Of a stretch of 41,368 bases of DNA, positions 34,136-40,113 are shown piece after piece. Positions within the stretch are counted from its first letter, which is position 1, and each line of letters starts with the position of its first letter. Both the position numbers and the translations under genes were made by a program. The DNA comes from a virus. The notes under the pieces are model-generated. The model was not told the DNA's origin. It did not search any database and was given only the letters and a program-made list of their open reading frames with translations. The stretch covers positions 1-41,368 of IMG/VR virus record IMGVR_UViG_3300008448_000207. One strand, written 5' to 3'.

Positions 34136-34342
34136 ATGCAGATACAATACGTATCTAAATATATAGCCTTATCAAGAGAAGGCCTTGTTCCAAGACTCGA
34201 TTGTCCTCTGGATCAGGGCCTTCTTATGTCTAATGAAGACTTAAATGGTAATATATACTTATACTGCTTATCATGTTCTTATAAAAAAAATATAGGCTTA
34301 GATTTTTATGATAAGCTCTGCAAACAGATAAAGGGGTTGTAG
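34136..34342 (+). CDS. Small Cys-containing protein
   Basis: 68 residues. C23 (RLDCPLDQG) and C44/C47 (YLYCLSCSYKK) could form part of a small zinc ribbon. Function unknown. It starts five bases after the endolysin stop, and its stop overlaps the GTG start of the glycosyltransferase gene by one base, so the genes are coupled. Confidence 0.6.
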   Translation: MQIQYVSKYIALSREGLVPRLDCPLDQGLLMSNEDLNGNIYLYCLSCSYKKNIGLDFYDKLCKQIKGL

Positions 34343-35523
34343 TGGCTGCTGGTCCAATTAAAGGAATAACAATAACTCATCCAGAAGTAAGAGAAGCCTT
34401 TTTTGAAGAAATAAGATCTTTAGAGCAAGTTGAGGATGTTAAGCCTTACGGAGAATTTGGGTTTTATGTAAAAGTAAAAAATCCTGTAATAAATTATAGA
34501 CATCAGTTTAATGGAATAATGATTCCTATGGTTGGTGAATTTAATAATAAGCAAGAAGAACATTACGATGGAGCTATACTTACAATACCAATTACAAAAA
34601 AATATTTTCACGACATGCTTGAAATTATGCCAATAATTCTTACGCTAAAAGAAAATAATGAAAAATTTAAAGTTGTTTTTAATGCCAGAGAAAGCATGAT
34701 TACTGAAGATAAAATATATAAAACGTTTTTAATGACTGCTCAACAGGCGAAAGACATAAACACTGAACCTTTGAGATATTGGCTTGATTTTTTAAATTTT
34801 TATGAAATTGATTATGAGTGTACAGACTCTAAGTTTAATAAAGTAATATCTGCAGACTCAGCTTATGTATTTTATTATACCGACATGGGATTTGAGCCTG
34901 CTAACGACAGTGAGACATATACAACTAACTACATTCATTGGTCAAACAATACTGGGCTATCTGGAGTAAAAAGAGTCTTTCCTACAAGACACGAAAGCTT
35001 AGCCTTTAAGCTATCTTATCAAATCATTACATTTGGACAACCTACTTTACTTCTGTACTCAGATTCTTTTGAGATTTTAAAAAGAAATTTTGCCGAAAGC
35101 GGTCTTATAAGTAGAACCATTCCTGGAAAAAAAATATTCATAGCTAGAAACACTAAACTCTATAGCGATAGAGCAATTTCAAATACAGATAAATTAAATG
35201 ACTATATGGAATCTAAAGGATTTGAAATTTTTTATAATGAAGACATTAATATGATGGATCAGATTAAATCTGTTACTGAAGCTGAGTGTATTGTTGGAAT
35301 AGTTGGAAGTAACTTTTTAAATGCTATGTATGCAGATAAAGGAACCCAACAAATTATATTTTATCCAGACAAAAGTCAGGACTGGTTAATATATTCAAAC
35401 CAGTCTGCTAGATGGGACCATGAGGTTAAAAATATTTATACAGATAATAACCCTGAAAGCATGATAGAGTATTTAGAAACAACTGAAAGCCCTATAATTA
35501 AGAAATGGTTTCAAAATGTGTGA
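34342..35523 (+). CDS. Glycosyltransferase, GT61-like
   Basis: 393 residues, GTG start (AAGGGG six bases upstream). The C-terminal half matches GT61/DUF563 enzymes: KKIFIARNTKLYSDRAISNT, KLNDYMESKGFEIFYNEDIN, and VGIVGSNFLNAMYADKGTQQ. The N-terminal 160 residues are less typical. With the GT4 gene on the other side of the endolysin it makes two glycosyltransferases in this small region. A likely role is glycosylation of virion or host-surface components; acceptor unknown. Confidence 0.75.
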   Translation: MAAGPIKGITITHPEVREAFFEEIRSLEQVEDVKPYGEFGFYVKVKNPVINYRHQFNGIMIPMVGEFNNKQEEHYDGAILTIPITKKYFHDMLEIMPIILTLKENNEKFKVVFNARESMITEDKIYKTFLMTAQQAKDINTEPLRYWLDFLNFYEIDYECTDSKFNKVISADSAYVFYYTDMGFEPANDSETYTTNYIHWSNNTGLSGVKRVFPTRHESLAFKLSYQIITFGQPTLLLYSDSFEILKRNFAESGLISRTIPGKKIFIARNTKLYSDRAISNTDKLNDYMESKGFEIFYNEDINMMDQIKSVTEAECIVGIVGSNFLNAMYADKGTQQIIFYPDKSQDWLIYSNQSARWDHEVKNIYTDNNPESMIEYLETTESPIIKKWFQNV

Positions 35524-35629
35524 GCCTGAAAAAATAGAATATGAAGGATCTGCAATGTATGTTACAGATGCAATGGGTAGAGAGGTATTTTGGCTAGATG
35601 CAGGAAGACCAGAATCAACAGACGAATAG
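35516..35629 (+). CDS. Small hypothetical protein (37 aa)
   Basis: Frame ATG at 35516 to TAG at 35627-35629, reading MCEPEKIEYEGSAMYVTDAM and ending STDE. Acidic. The start overlaps the glycosyltransferase stop by eight bases, and its end overlaps the next start by 32 bases. Coupling and compact placement support it as a real gene; function unknown. Confidence 0.5.
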   Translation: MCEPEKIEYEGSAMYVTDAMGREVFWLDAGRPESTDE

Positions 35630-35816
35630 CATAGAAGATAATTTGCCACTAGTAAATTATATTATGCTGCACAGAATATATGACATGCTTACCCTTATTG
35701 CAAAAGAGGTTGCTGGTAGCCAAGACGTAGAAAAAATGGTAGAATATCATGAGAAGGGTTACTTATTGGGACCAGTCCCTTCTTACGTCCCTAACAATGA
35801 AGAGGAAAATAAATGA
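35598..35816 (+). CDS. Hypothetical protein (72 aa)
   Basis: Acidic, with a hydrophobic helix (LVNYIMLHRIYDMLTLIAKE) and Asn/Gln-rich ends. Stop overlaps the next start by four bases (ATGA). Not recognised. Confidence 0.6.
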   Translation: MQEDQNQQTNSIEDNLPLVNYIMLHRIYDMLTLIAKEVAGSQDVEKMVEYHEKGYLLGPVPSYVPNNEEENK

Positions 35817-36010
35817 CAAAAGAACAAGTAGTCTTGCTTATGGTCGAAAAGATTAATAACGATAATCGTTTGGCGGCTGTGAATCAAGAAGGTACTAAAC
35901 TCGCTGATTTAGAGAAATATATCGAAGAAATGAGACCACAGCTAGAATATATGTGCGGTGGACTTTATGATATATTGGCCTCTAAGGGCGTCATCAATTT
36001 TGATGCCTAA
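35813..36010 (+). CDS. Hypothetical protein (65 aa)
   Basis: Mostly helical and acidic: MTKEQVVLLMVEKINNDNRL and KYIEEMRPQLEYMCGGLYD. Last gene of the endolysin operon, followed by a promoter and candidate small RNA. Function not recognised. Confidence 0.6.
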   Translation: MTKEQVVLLMVEKINNDNRLAAVNQEGTKLADLEKYIEEMRPQLEYMCGGLYDILASKGVINFDA

Positions 36011-36014
36011 ACTA

Positions 36015-36043
36015 TTGACATTGTAAAATTATTATTTTACAAT
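36015..36043 (+). promoter_or_regulatory. Strong promoter with palindromic operator
   Basis: TTGACA (36015-36020), 17-base spacer, TACAAT (36038-36043). The spacer and -10 contain a perfect inverted repeat, TTGTAAAAT (36021-36029) and ATTTTACAA (36034-36042), around TATT. A protein on this palindrome would block the polymerase. Confidence 0.75.
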
Positions 36044-36049
36044 TAAGAA

Positions 36050-36136
36050 GTGCTGGTAGAGCAGAGATGTTCCCAGTATAATGTATAGTAATATACTACA
36101 TAAACCCAATCGGATCCGCCTCTGGTTGGGTTTTGT
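36050..36136 (+). ncRNA. Candidate small RNA, about 87 nt
   Basis: The predicted start is about seven bases after the -10; a terminator hairpin ends it at about 36136. No start codon with a ribosome site and no frame of note lies in between. It contains a weak hairpin around GTATAGTAATATAC (36083-36096). A GGTAGAGC stretch recalls a tRNA D-arm, but the rest does not fold as a tRNA. An independent promoter and terminator with no gene is the only evidence. Confidence 0.45.
36102..36134 (+). terminator. Terminator of the candidate small RNA
   Basis: An 8-bp stem (AAACCCAA region at 36102-36109 with its complement at 36126-36133), a 16-base loop containing the palindrome CGGATCCG, and TTTT followed by GTGTTT. 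Confidence 0.75.
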
Positions 36137-36149
36137 GTTTATATGGGTG

Positions 36150-36155
36150 TATAAT
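36150..36155 (+). promoter_or_regulatory. -10 box of a leaderless gene
   Basis: TATAAT ends six bases before the ATG at 36162, so transcription should start at or next to the A of the start codon. No good -35 is visible. Confidence 0.6.
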
Positions 36156-36161
36156 TAGGGT

Positions 36162-36440
36162 ATGATTAGAACCAAGCTAGTAACGGCAAATGCGACTCCT
36201 GTGGAGCTTAGCTTTCCAGATGAAGTGCAATCTTATTACAAAATAATTATTACAAATTTAAGTGCAAATAAGCATGTACTAGTTGGTGGACCAGATGTAT
36301 CTTTAACTAAATATGGCATAAGAGTAGAGCACGATCAGCCTCCAGTTACAATAGAGGGTGTGCCTTATAACGATAGGCTATATGCAATATCTGAAGATCC
36401 TTTGCAATCAATTTCTGTTGCAGTTATGGTAATAGAATAA
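36162..36440 (+). CDS. Small structural-like protein, leaderless
   Basis: 92 residues, MIRTKLVTANATPVELSFPD, then beta-rich (YYKIIITNLSANKHVLVGGP; LYAISEDPLQSISVAVMVIE). The composition resembles small phage tail or head decoration proteins. A perfect -10 box lies six bases before the ATG and no ribosome site is seen. Function unknown. Confidence 0.65.
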   Translation: MIRTKLVTANATPVELSFPDEVQSYYKIIITNLSANKHVLVGGPDVSLTKYGIRVEHDQPPVTIEGVPYNDRLYAISEDPLQSISVAVMVIE

Positions 36441-36483
36441 AATAGTGCGAAAAAAGTGCGGCGAAAAAAGAAAGGTTTGGGGG

Positions 36484-36489
36484 TATAAT
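36484..36489 (+). promoter_or_regulatory. -10 box of a second leaderless gene
   Basis: TATAAT ends six bases before the ATG at 36496, the same arrangement as at 36150. Sequence before it (TTTGGGGG) gives no clear -35. Confidence 0.6.
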
Positions 36490-36495
36490 TAAAAT

Positions 36496-36687
36496 ATGAG
36501 CCCACATCATTTTTCGAAGCAGATGAATAACCCATACTTCCGAACTAAGTATTTTCAGGAAGAGTCTAATACTGCTAAGATAGAGAAGAAAATAGAAGCT
36601 CGTATATATAAAATATTAAATGCGCTTAATCCTTTATATTGGATTAAAAAAGTGAAAGTGCGGCGGGAGAAGAAGAACCTAATTTAA
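36496..36687 (+). CDS. Small basic protein (63 aa), leaderless
   Basis: Reads MSPHHFSKQMNNPYFRTKYF, then a helical, basic C-terminal half (RIYKILNALNPLYWIKKVKV) that could bind membrane or nucleic acid. No ribosome site; the -10 spacing to ATG argues it is a real leaderless gene. It converges on the minus-strand gene and overlaps its stop by four bases. Confidence 0.5.
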   Translation: MSPHHFSKQMNNPYFRTKYFQEESNTAKIEKKIEARIYKILNALNPLYWIKKVKVRREKKNLI

Positions 36688-36986
36688 TCCCATAGGTTCA
36701 ATTGCTTACCATCAGCAGGTTCAGATAGTAACCTATCACCATATACTGCCTTATATTTAATATTTCCAGTCAATTCGAATAACATTTCCATCAATTTATT
36801 ACAATCATCATGTCTCCACCAAGTAGAGCACTTTGAATATTCTACATTGGGACATTCTAGCAACTTTTCTAGAATATAGTCTATAAATACTCCAAGGGCC
36901 TTTTTAGCCAAGATCTCATCTCCAAGGTAGAAGTTCTTGTTTTCGAGTCTTGAGCTCTCATAGGCCAATCTGAGACGATTTTCCAT
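36684..36986 (-). CDS. Hypothetical protein
   Basis: 100 residues from the ATG at 36986 (MENRLRLAYESSRLENKNFY), chosen because GGGGGGA lies just before it. A longer frame from a TTG at 37025 would start inside a TTGACT -35-like box. Contains CPNVEYSKCSTWWRHDDCNK, with three Cys and a His that might bind metal. Not recognised. Last gene of the minus-strand deoC cluster. Confidence 0.55.
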   Translation of the reverse strand: MENRLRLAYESSRLENKNFYLGDEILAKKALGVFIDYILEKLLECPNVEYSKCSTWWRHDDCNKLMEMLFELTGNIKYKAVYGDRLLSEPADGKQLNLWD

Positions 36987-37035
36987 ATATCCCCCCGTTT
37001 TATTATTCATATATATCTTAGTCAACTAGAATATA

Positions 37036-37320
37036 TTACTTATTTATCTTTTTAATTTTTCTTAAATGAGTTCTTATTCTATGACAATTAGAACAAACAA
37101 TCTCACACTTAGATATTTCTTCATCTATTCTTTTCTTAGATAGAGTAGAAACTAGTTCCATTACATTTGCTTGTTTCCGCCCACGTACATGATCAAAATC
37201 CATTACGTAGTATGGATATGATTCTTTGCAATCCATACAGGGAGTTTTACTTTTTAATTCTTGAATATATCTAGTCAGAAATGCCTTTTGTTTAGCTACA
37301 GAAGACTTTTCTGATTTCAT
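37036..37320 (-). CDS. HNH endonuclease
   Basis: 94 residues. Zinc-ribbon HNH fold: C-x2-C (TPCMDCKES), the HNH first strand MDFDHVRGRKQANVMELV, and C-x2-C-H at VCSNCHRIRTH. Free-standing HNH proteins in phages act in packaging or as homing nucleases; no terminase lies nearby here. TAGAAT ends six bases before the ATG, and no ribosome site is visible. Confidence 0.88.
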   Translation of the reverse strand: MKSEKSSVAKQKAFLTRYIQELKSKTPCMDCKESYPYYVMDFDHVRGRKQANVMELVSTLSKKRIDEEISKCEIVCSNCHRIRTHLRKIKKINK

Positions 37321-37356
37321 AGCTACATTCTATCATTAGTACTATATATAATAAAC

Positions 37357-37467
37357 CTAGTCGACTGAGATATTTATAGCATGATCTGAACAATAATATA
37401 TAATTTTGCCTTCTGAAGTTAATTTAGAAGTATATGATAGCTTATCGCAATAAGTACAAAATTTCAT
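37357..37467 (-). CDS. Zinc-ribbon peptide (36 aa)
   Basis: Frame ATG at 37467 to TAG at 37357-37359, reading MKFCTYCDKLSYTSKLTSEG and YYCSDHAINISVD. C4-x2-C7 and C26/H29 make a complete small zinc site. Its start overlaps the DeoC stop by four bases (ATGA), so it is translationally coupled. Function unknown. Confidence 0.65.
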   Translation of the reverse strand: MKFCTYCDKLSYTSKLTSEGKIIYYCSDHAINISVD

Positions 37468-38273
37468 AGTTGATTTAACATCGCATCTGTTACTTTATGA
37501 TCTTTGTAATCTGGATTATCCCAATCTAAATCAATTAATCCATGCATAATACGCCAATCATCACATATTTTCTTAGTTGCAGTAAGTCCTAGTCTATCTG
37601 CTCCTGCATCTATCATTGCAAGTGCTGATTCTAATGTTCTAATTCCACCCGCTGCTTTTACTCCAACAGCTGAGCTAACAGAATTTTTCATAATCTCAAT
37701 ATCTTTTAGTGTTGCTCCTCTAGGACCATATCCACTAGATGTCTTTACAAAATCTCCACCTGCTTGCTCTACAAGTTTGCAAGCATCAGCAATCTCATCA
37801 TCTGTTAGATGTCCAACTTCAATAATTACCTTTAGCACAGAACCTGAACCATTATGAGATCTAGAATCTCCACTTGGCAAAGTAACACCTGGAGCTGTAT
37901 TAATAACATTATTTAAAGCATTTTTTACAGCTATAATTTCATCTTCTACATACTTAAACTTTTTAGATCTAAATGCACCTATATTCATAACCATATCAGC
38001 TTCCTTACACATAAATGTATGCAAATACTGAGCTTCGATTATCTTACTTCTCATTGAGTTTCCGCCATGAGGAAATCCGATAGTGCTTATTATATTACCA
38101 CCTGGAACAGTTTTTGTTATAGGCAAGTGATGTGGTTTTACAATAGCATACTTAGTTCTGTACCAAGCAGACACTTTAACTTCTTCTATAGCTTCATCAT
38201 CTGTGTATGAAGGGTTTAATACTGAGTGATCAATTTTACTTGAAAATTGCAAAAATTCTAATTCAGATGCCAT
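37464..38273 (-). CDS. deoC: Deoxyribose-phosphate aldolase
   Basis: 269 residues from ATG 38273 (MASELEFLQFSSKIDHSVLN); an upstream in-frame TTG at 38306 lacks a ribosome site. It cleaves deoxyribose-5-phosphate to glyceraldehyde-3-phosphate and acetaldehyde. Features: KIDHSVL at the start, VSTIGFP-like ISTIGFPHGG, LKVIIEVGHL, the Schiff-base Lys in FVKTSSGYGPRGAT, and VGVKAAGGIRT. All catalytic signatures are present. Host nucleoside breakdown could then feed central carbon; cyanophages carry the related transaldolase talC. The start overlaps the upstream small membrane gene by 16 bases. Confidence 0.92.
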   Translation of the reverse strand: MASELEFLQFSSKIDHSVLNPSYTDDEAIEEVKVSAWYRTKYAIVKPHHLPITKTVPGGNIISTIGFPHGGNSMRSKIIEAQYLHTFMCKEADMVMNIGAFRSKKFKYVEDEIIAVKNALNNVINTAPGVTLPSGDSRSHNGSGSVLKVIIEVGHLTDDEIADACKLVEQAGGDFVKTSSGYGPRGATLKDIEIMKNSVSSAVGVKAAGGIRTLESALAMIDAGADRLGLTATKKICDDWRIMHGLIDLDWDNPDYKDHKVTDAMLNQL

Positions 38274-38353
38274 ATATACCAAATCCAACCAGCTATCCAG
38301 ATCCAAGAAAATACTAGGACTGCATTCTTCATTTTCTTTAACTTTTTATCCAT
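38258..38353 (-). CDS. Small membrane peptide (31 aa)
   Basis: ATG at 38353 to TAG at 38258-38260, with AAGGA six bases upstream of the ATG. The first nine residues are Lys-rich (MDKKLKKMK) and the next 20 are hydrophobic and Trp-rich (VLVFSWIWIAGWIWYIW), one predicted membrane helix. Overlaps the DeoC start, implying coupling. Function unknown; a membrane-active or holin-like role is possible. Confidence 0.6.
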   Translation of the reverse strand: MDKKLKKMKNAVLVFSWIWIAGWIWYIWHLN

Positions 38354-38426
38354 ATTATCCTTATATATTATATATATTAAATATTTGTTATTTGTTGATT
38401 TGCTGACCCCCCGACCCCCCTATGGA

Positions 38427-38456
38427 ATTATAACATTATCAAAATTTCACTGTCAA
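38427..38456 (-). promoter_or_regulatory. Promoter of the small membrane peptide - deoC operon
   Basis: Minus strand: TTGACA (38456-38451), 18-base spacer, TATAAT (38432-38427) with extended -10 TGT. The leader that follows begins with two runs of six G. Confidence 0.75.
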
Positions 38457-38464
38457 GACTTTAG

Positions 38465-38539
38465 TAGGGATACTGGGATTTGAACCCAGAATCGTTTGTA
38501 TATAAGACAAATGCTTTAACCAGATTAAGCTATATCCCC
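38465..38539 (-). tRNA. tRNA-Ile (anticodon UAU)
   Basis: 75 bases fold as a full cloverleaf: 7-bp acceptor stem (GGGGATA with TATCCCT, G1 wobble), D-arm GCTT/AAGC, anticodon stem TTTGT/ACAAA with loop CTTATAT (T33, anticodon TAT), T-arm CTGGG/CCCAG around TTCAAAT. CCA is not encoded. The tRNA reads AUA directly, while most bacteria use a CAU tRNA modified by TilS for this codon. AUA is common in these phage genes. Confidence 0.9.
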
Positions 38540-38568
38540 AAAGGATTAGCGTATTCGGTTCCCGCTTT

Positions 38569-38676
38569 TTAACAATTGTGAGTACATCCACAATCTGGAC
38601 ATTCTCCCCCTGGAGCAGCATTGCAATCATCACACCAATCTGGTGGAGTCTGCTTATATCCTGGGATCTTTTCCAT
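38569..38676 (-). CDS. Cys-rich peptide (35 aa), leaderless
   Basis: ATG at 38676 to TAA at 38569-38571. Contains two CxxC pairs (CDDCNAAPGG, CPDCGCTHNC) with a His and a further Cys, a probable metal-binding mini-protein. TACAAT ends six bases before the ATG, so it is likely leaderless. The tRNA lies 30 bases further on and may share its transcript. Confidence 0.6.
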   Translation of the reverse strand: MEKIPGYKQTPPDWCDDCNAAPGGECPDCGCTHNC

Positions 38677-38682
38677 ATATCT

Positions 38683-38705
38683 ATTGTACTATATATTTCA
38701 GTCAA
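38683..38705 (-). promoter_or_regulatory. Short-spacer promoter for Cys-rich peptide and tRNA
   Basis: Minus strand: TTGACT (38705-38700), 11-base spacer, TACAAT (38688-38683), then six bases to ATG 38676. The 11-base spacer equals that of the five plus-strand early promoters, though the upstream box differs (TTGACTG instead of TTGTCAG). Confidence 0.5.
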
Positions 38706-38770
38706 CTACTATTTCATATTTTCTAAAATGTTAATATATTTTTAATTTGTATGATGCTGAACCTAAAACA

Positions 38771-38861
38771 TGTCCGATTTGTCCGATAGTGCGCCCATAA
38801 TGAGCCTAAATGTGATGTATCTCACTAACTATTTTTTCAAATTGTCCTGAATGTCCGATTT
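38771..38861. repeat. TGTCCGAT repeats in the divergent intergenic region
   Basis: TGTCCGATTT at 38771-38780, TGTCCGAT at 38780-38787 and TGTCCGATTT at 38852-38861; another copy is at 40725-40734. The 38677-38947 region holds no gene. The copies look like binding sites for one regulator. Confidence 0.5.
38811..38826. promoter_or_regulatory. CRP/GlxR-like palindrome 1
   Basis: TGTGATGTATCTCACT: nine of ten conserved positions of TGTGA-N6-TCACA. Its centre is about 84 bp before the predicted start of the 38874-38896 promoter. Confidence 0.55.
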
Positions 38862-38873
38862 TCGACTTGATAT

Positions 38874-38896
38874 TTGTCAGACCCCCCCTGTATAGT
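38874..38896 (+). promoter_or_regulatory. Early promoter 1 (TTGTCAG-N10-TATAGT)
   Basis: TTGTCA (38874-38879), 11-base spacer, TATAGT (38891-38896). Leads to the gene at 38948, which has an AAAGGAG ribosome site. Confidence 0.65.
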
Positions 38897-38947
38897 TATA
38901 GGTATAAGAAAGAAAGTAACAAGGTGTTACTAAAGAAAGGAGTTCAA

Positions 38948-39160
38948 ATGAACTCACTAAATGTAAGCGTAGTAGTAGAACCTACTCATCCAATGTCCTC
39001 TAGTAACACTAAGGATAACAATATCTTCCGTCTTGCTAATGGTAACTACATTAGCCGTATGGCTTATGTCTATATGGTAGCCGATAAGGGTCTAATCTCT
39101 CACCGCTACCTATCACCTAGCGAGTCCGCTTGGGTGTTCGCTAATAGAAAGGCTAACTAA
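38948..39160 (+). CDS. Small early protein (70 aa)
   Basis: ATG at 38948, preceded by AAAGGAG; a longer frame from 38867 would overlap the promoter and is rejected. Reads MNSLNVSVVVEPTHPMSSSN, then IFRLANGNYISRMAYVYMVA and ISHRYLSPSESAWVFANRK. Not recognised. First gene of the rightward early region. Confidence 0.65.
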   Translation: MNSLNVSVVVEPTHPMSSSNTKDNNIFRLANGNYISRMAYVYMVADKGLISHRYLSPSESAWVFANRKAN

Positions 39161-39161
39161 T

Positions 39162-39314
39162 ATGACTAATCGTATTTGGGAAAGTCGTAACGACTATCAC
39201 ACACCTAGCCACTATGTGGCGTGTTCTAATGGTTGCGGTAGGGTAACCGCTTGGACACTATGCGTAATGTGTGGCGGTAACTACGCTACACACGCCCTAG
39301 TCAATGTGAGGTAA
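39162..39314 (+). CDS. Zinc-finger mini-protein (50 aa)
   Basis: ATG at 39162, TAA at 39312-39314. C21-x3-C25 (ACSNGCGR) and C34-x2-C37 (LCVMCGG) form a likely zinc knuckle. One base after the previous stop. The stop codon lies within a CRP-like palindrome. Confidence 0.55.
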   Translation: MTNRIWESRNDYHTPSHYVACSNGCGRVTAWTLCVMCGGNYATHALVNVR

Positions 39315-39320
39315 CTCACA
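39305..39320. promoter_or_regulatory. CRP/GlxR-like palindrome 2 (perfect)
   Basis: TGTGAGGTAACTCACA matches all ten conserved bases. Its centre is about 65 bp upstream of the predicted start of early promoter 2. It overlaps the end of the 39162-39314 gene. Confidence 0.65.
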
Positions 39321-39348
39321 CACGACACACCCCCCTATAAGGTTGAAA

Positions 39349-39371
39349 ATGTCAGACCTATAGTGTAGTCT
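39349..39371 (+). promoter_or_regulatory. Early promoter 2 (ATGTCAG-N10-TAGTCT)
   Basis: ATGTCA (39349-39354), 11-base spacer, TAGTCT (39366-39371). A weaker -10 than in the other copies. Drives the three coupled genes from 39489. Confidence 0.5.
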
Positions 39372-39403
39372 TACAGACATAACAATTAAATAAGAATTAA
39401 AGC

Positions 39404-39445
39404 GTGAGCCTAGCAAATAATCCGAAAGGTGAGCCTAGCAAATAA
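39404..39445 (+). repeat. 17-base direct repeat in 5' leader
   Basis: GTGAGCCTAGCAAATAA occurs at 39404-39420 and 39429-39445, separated by eight bases, in the predicted leader between early promoter 2 and the gene at 39489. Function unknown. Confidence 0.8.
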
Positions 39446-39488
39446 CCGCTTAACAACTAACTAACTACTAACGAAAGAAGAACAGATA

Positions 39489-39662
39489 ATGACAATCACT
39501 TACTCAATTTGGCAAGGCTCTCGCCTACTATCTATTGACAATGTAGCCCACGATATAAAGGCTATTGACCACCTAATCGAATCGCTTAACGCTAGCGAAC
39601 TAGGTAAGAAAACTAAGTTTTCTGCTAATGTAATGACTATCAAGACAGGAGATAATAAGTAA
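39489..39662 (+). CDS. Small early protein (57 aa)
   Basis: MTITYSIWQGSRLLSIDNVA, then a helix (HDIKAIDHLIESLNASELGK) and a strand-rich end. Overlaps the next start by one base (TAATG). Not recognised. Confidence 0.55.
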   Translation: MTITYSIWQGSRLLSIDNVAHDIKAIDHLIESLNASELGKKTKFSANVMTIKTGDNK

Positions 39663-39838
39663 TGATGACTAAATGGGATACTATCCAAGCAGATGTAAGC
39701 GATGCTTATGTCTATCTTGATGAAGAAGAAATGTATAACAAGGCTCTAGAAGAGGGCTTAATAGAGTTAGGCTCTGATGAGTATGATGAAGATGAGATGT
39801 CTAAATCTCTTACACTAGATTGGGAGACATACGAATAA
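39662..39838 (+). CDS. Small acidic early protein (58 aa)
   Basis: Strongly acidic: DLDEEEMYNKALEEGL-like centre (YVYLDEEEMYNKALEEGLIE) and GSDEYDEDEMSK. Such small acidic phage proteins sometimes mimic DNA to block host enzymes, but nothing here proves it. Coupled by TAATG on both sides. Confidence 0.55.
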   Translation: MMTKWDTIQADVSDAYVYLDEEEMYNKALEEGLIELGSDEYDEDEMSKSLTLDWETYE

Positions 39839-39981
39839 TGGAGATTGAAATTACTTGGGATTTCTTATATATAAACTCCGATTTCTTAGGGCTCTATGCT
39901 AATATCCCGCTCTATTTGCTTATCGGTATTCCCGCCCTTGTGTGGTCGTGGCGTTTAGCAATGCGAGATAAATCACAGTAA
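39838..39981 (+). CDS. Small membrane protein (47 aa)
   Basis: One hydrophobic helix, LYLLIGIPALVWSW, flanked by an acidic N terminus (MEIEITWDFLYINSDFLG) and a basic tail (RLAMRDKSQ), suggesting Nout-Cin. Coupled to the preceding gene. Confidence 0.6.
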   Translation: MEIEITWDFLYINSDFLGLYANIPLYLLIGIPALVWSWRLAMRDKSQ

Positions 39982-40037
39982 ATTAGCGGCGTGTCGGTTT
40001 GACAATTGTCAGATCGGCCCGCAGCTTTTTGGGGGCG

Positions 40038-40099
40038 TTATCCACAGCTTTATACACAGGTGTGGAAATCCCTGGAATTTTGAGCGTAAGTTATCCACA
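40038..40099. other. DnaA-box cluster, possible replication origin
   Basis: Two perfect DnaA boxes TTATCCACA (40038-40046 and 40091-40099), a one-mismatch box TTATACACA (40050-40058) and a reverse-strand near match TGTGGAAAT (40061-40069) fall within 62 bases. The region is intergenic. A phage origin recruiting host DnaA is the simplest reading; no initiator gene is visible next to it. Confidence 0.6.
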
Positions 40100-40113
40100 T
40101 GACCTAAATCACA
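40098..40113. promoter_or_regulatory. CRP/GlxR-like half-site 3
   Basis: One perfect half (TCACA at 40109-40113) and a degenerate other half (CATGA). Its centre is about 75 bp before the predicted start of early promoter 3. Weakest of the set. Confidence 0.35.

Noticed and set aside
36050-36100. tRNA in the candidate small RNA
   Set aside because: Only a D-arm-like GGTAGAGC is seen; there is no acceptor stem, T-arm or anticodon arm.
38439-38705. Minus-strand frame of 88 codons
   Set aside because: It starts with TTG inside a -35-like box, runs through the Cys-rich peptide in another frame and through the tRNA.
40006-40028. Another TTGTCAG promoter
   Set aside because: The box is present as part of a palindrome, but no -10 occurs 11 bases downstream (AGCTTT).
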